Positions 62,704 to 64,000 of a stretch of 64,000 nt of DNA are shown here, piece after piece. Location of the stretch: the NCBI GenBank assembly GCA_023397505.1, contig JAEWUC010000008.1, positions 124,001 through 188,000 of the forward strand, given 5' to 3'. This DNA comes from Bacteroidota bacterium. Lineage in GTDB: Bacteria; Bacteroidota; Ignavibacteria; Ignavibacteriales; Melioribacteraceae. A program made the translations under genes and the position numbers. How positions within the stretch are numbered: position 1 is the stretch's first letter; each line of letters opens with the position of its first letter. The notes under the pieces are model-generated. The model searched no databases. It was not told where the DNA came from and worked only from the letters and a program-made list of their open reading frames with translations.

Positions 62704-63708
62704 ATGAAGATGGGCAAGATAAATTTCAATAAAAACAGATATGAAAACATGCAATATCGCCGGTGTGGTAAAAGCGGTTTACTACTTCCGGTTGTTTCAA
62801 TGGGTCTTTGGCACAACTTCGGCGATGTTGATGATTTTCAAACAGCAAAACAAATTATCTTCAAATCATTTGATCTTGGGATAACACATTTTGATTTAGC
62901 AAATAATTACGGCCCGCCTCCGGGCAGCGCGGAATTAAATTTTGGTAAAATTCTAAAAAAAGATTTGCTCTCTCACAGAGATGAATTAATAATCTCTTCT
63001 AAAGCAGGCTATTGGATGTGGGACGGACCTTACGGCGATTGGGGTTCTAAAAAATATTTAGTTTCAAGTTTGGACCAAAGCTTAAAACGAATGCAGCTTG
63101 ATTACGTTGATATATTTTATCATCACCGCCCGGATCCGAATACTCCGCTCGAAGAAACAATGGCGGCTCTTGATTTAATTGTCCGGCAGGGTAAAGCGCT
63201 TTATGTCGGCATATCTAATTACGGTGCGGAACAAACGCGCGAAGCATATAATATTTTAAAGGGCATGGGAACTCCCGTCTTAATTCATCAACCCAAGTAT
63301 AGCATGTTCGAACGTTGGATAGAAAACGGTTTAGTCCAAACGCTTGAAGAGTTGGGAATCGGGTGTATATCTTTTTCACCGCTCGCCCAAGGTTTGTTGA
63401 CTAAAAAATATTTTGATGGGATTCCTGAAAATTCCCGCGCGGCCAAGAAACATGGTTTTCTAAAAAAAGATGATGTTACGGAAGAAACAATTAATAAAGT
63501 AAAAGCACTTAATGAAATTGCGCAACAACGGGGACAAACAATTTCACAATTAGCTTTGGCATGGAATTTAAGACACAACGTTATGACATCTGTTTTAATC
63601 GGTGCAAGCAGCGTAACACAAGTTGAAGAAAATGTTGCGGCAATTAAGAATCTTGAATTAGCAAATGAAGAATTGACATCAATCGAAAATATTCTTAAGT
63701 CTAAATAA
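62704..63708 (+). CDS. Aldo/keto reductase (YghZ-like)
   Basis: This 334-residue NADPH-dependent AKR has the tetrad region DLANNYGPPPGSAE (Asp, Tyr), ISSKAGYWMWDGPYGDWGS (Lys) and DIFYHHRPDPNTPLEET (His). It resembles L-glyceraldehyde 3-phosphate/methylglyoxal reductase YghZ, whose N-terminus also shows MQYRxCGKSG. ATG at 62704 is used; a second ATG at 62710 is possible. Substrate range is only inferred. It precedes a pentapeptide-repeat gene. Confidence 0.9.
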   Translation: MKMGKINFNKNRYENMQYRRCGKSGLLLPVVSMGLWHNFGDVDDFQTAKQIIFKSFDLGITHFDLANNYGPPPGSAELNFGKILKKDLLSHRDELIISSKAGYWMWDGPYGDWGSKKYLVSSLDQSLKRMQLDYVDIFYHHRPDPNTPLEETMAALDLIVRQGKALYVGISNYGAEQTREAYNILKGMGTPVLIHQPKYSMFERWIENGLVQTLEELGIGCISFSPLAQGLLTKKYFDGIPENSRAAKKHGFLKKDDVTEETINKVKALNEIAQQRGQTISQLALAWNLRHNVMTSVLIGASSVTQVEENVAAIKNLELANEELTSIENILKSK

Positions 63709-63782
63709 CAGACGATAAGGAATGTATTTTAAGAGAAGCAGAGTCCAGCATTATTAATGAACCTCAAACTGACAGCACAGAA

Positions 63783-64000
63783 ATGAATAAGTTCGAAAAG
63801 GATTTCTTCAAAGAGCAAACATTCGAGAAAATTAACTTTAAAGAACAAAAGACAATCAAGATAGAGTTTTATAAATGTACTTTTACTTCCGGCATTTTTG
63901 TTAAGAGCATTTTTGAAAATTGTGTTTTTGAAAAATGTGTTTTTACCAGCTGTGATTTCAGCGTTGTAAAATTCAGCGGAAGTACTTTTATAGACGTAAA
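63783..64000 (+). CDS. Pentapeptide-repeat protein, 3' end outside window
   Basis: The frame from ATG 63783 is open to the window end. After a charged lead (NKFEKDFFKEQTFEKINFKE) come A(D/N)LxF-like pentapeptide units with Cys and Phe in the repeat positions (FENCVFEKC, FTSCDFSVVKF, FSGSTFIDV). This forms a right-handed beta helix. Function is unknown; QnrB- and MfpA-type proteins share the fold. The start is uncertain: the frame is open upstream without another clear start, and no ribosome binding site is strong. Confidence 0.65.
   Translation, partial: MNKFEKDFFKEQTFEKINFKEQKTIKIEFYKCTFTSGIFVKSIFENCVFEKCVFTSCDFSVVKFSGSTFIDV

Noticed and set aside
1..64000. Mobile elements, CRISPR arrays or prophage
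   Set aside because: No transposase, integrase, terminal inverted repeats, spaced direct repeats or phage genes were recognised in the window.

Overview
The window is AT-rich DNA of a free-living bacterium from the FCB group, most likely an Ignavibacteria-type (Ignavibacteriota, Bacteroidota/Chlorobiota neighbourhood) genome. The main pointers are two secreted proteins ending in a type IX secretion sorting domain with the NYPNPFNP motif, TAnnTTTG-like promoter elements, and gene families typical of that group (DUF4922, DUF4932, DUF5683, PEGA-domain kinases). No rRNA, tRNA, CRISPR array, insertion sequence or prophage was seen. Coding density is high. Several genes appear to start at TTG, some behind a clear ribosome binding site.

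Left part (1-6.9 kb): a four-gene plus-strand run (SUMF1-like protein, SCO copper chaperone, RIC/YtfE iron-centre repair protein, methyltransferase) faces an Rrf2-type (NsrR-like) regulator, a PH/zinc-ribbon membrane protein and an MscS channel. This looks like the downstream end of a nitrite/nitric oxide respiration or nitrosative stress locus whose upstream genes lie outside the window. An outer-membrane barrel protein, an RlpA-like protein and a small exported protein follow. At 7.2-9.6 kb a double-domain GT2 glycosyltransferase overlaps a HIT-fold DUF4922 nucleotide-sugar phosphorylase-like gene.

Signalling part (9.6-23.2 kb): two minus-strand operons. The first encodes a PAS histidine kinase, an NtrC-type sigma-54 regulator, a STAS protein and a receiver-PP2C phosphatase. 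The second encodes a lipoprotein, a GAF sigma-54 activator, a PEGA-domain Ser/Thr kinase, a type IX secreted kelch protein and a DUF5683 protein. A tRNA-hydroxylation type U32 gene and a second STAS gene lie between them. The second operon is the best candidate here for an undescribed envelope-sensing system.

Middle part (23.3-42.4 kb): PhzF-like and DUF84 housekeeping enzymes, the nadB-nadC-nadA operon for de novo NAD synthesis, two GNAT acetyltransferases flanking an MBL-fold hydrolase, a six-PAS orphan histidine kinase, pgi, thiolase, PPK2, a lipoprotein, trmB, a second type IX secreted protein, a DUF4932 metalloprotease-like protein and a frameshifted DUF3788 gene.

Right part (42.4-64 kb): a threonine operon (aspartate kinase, asd, thrB, thrC) preceded by a possible threonine-rich leader peptide; then a paraslipin, a HAD phosphatase, a SlyD-like FKBP, a GNAT enzyme, purU, a SIR2-like protein, the rsmG-mnmG-mnmE translation/tRNA modification cluster, clpB, an Ada-type DNA repair protein, a DEAD-box RNA helicase, an aldo/keto reductase and the start of a pentapeptide-repeat protein cut by the window end.
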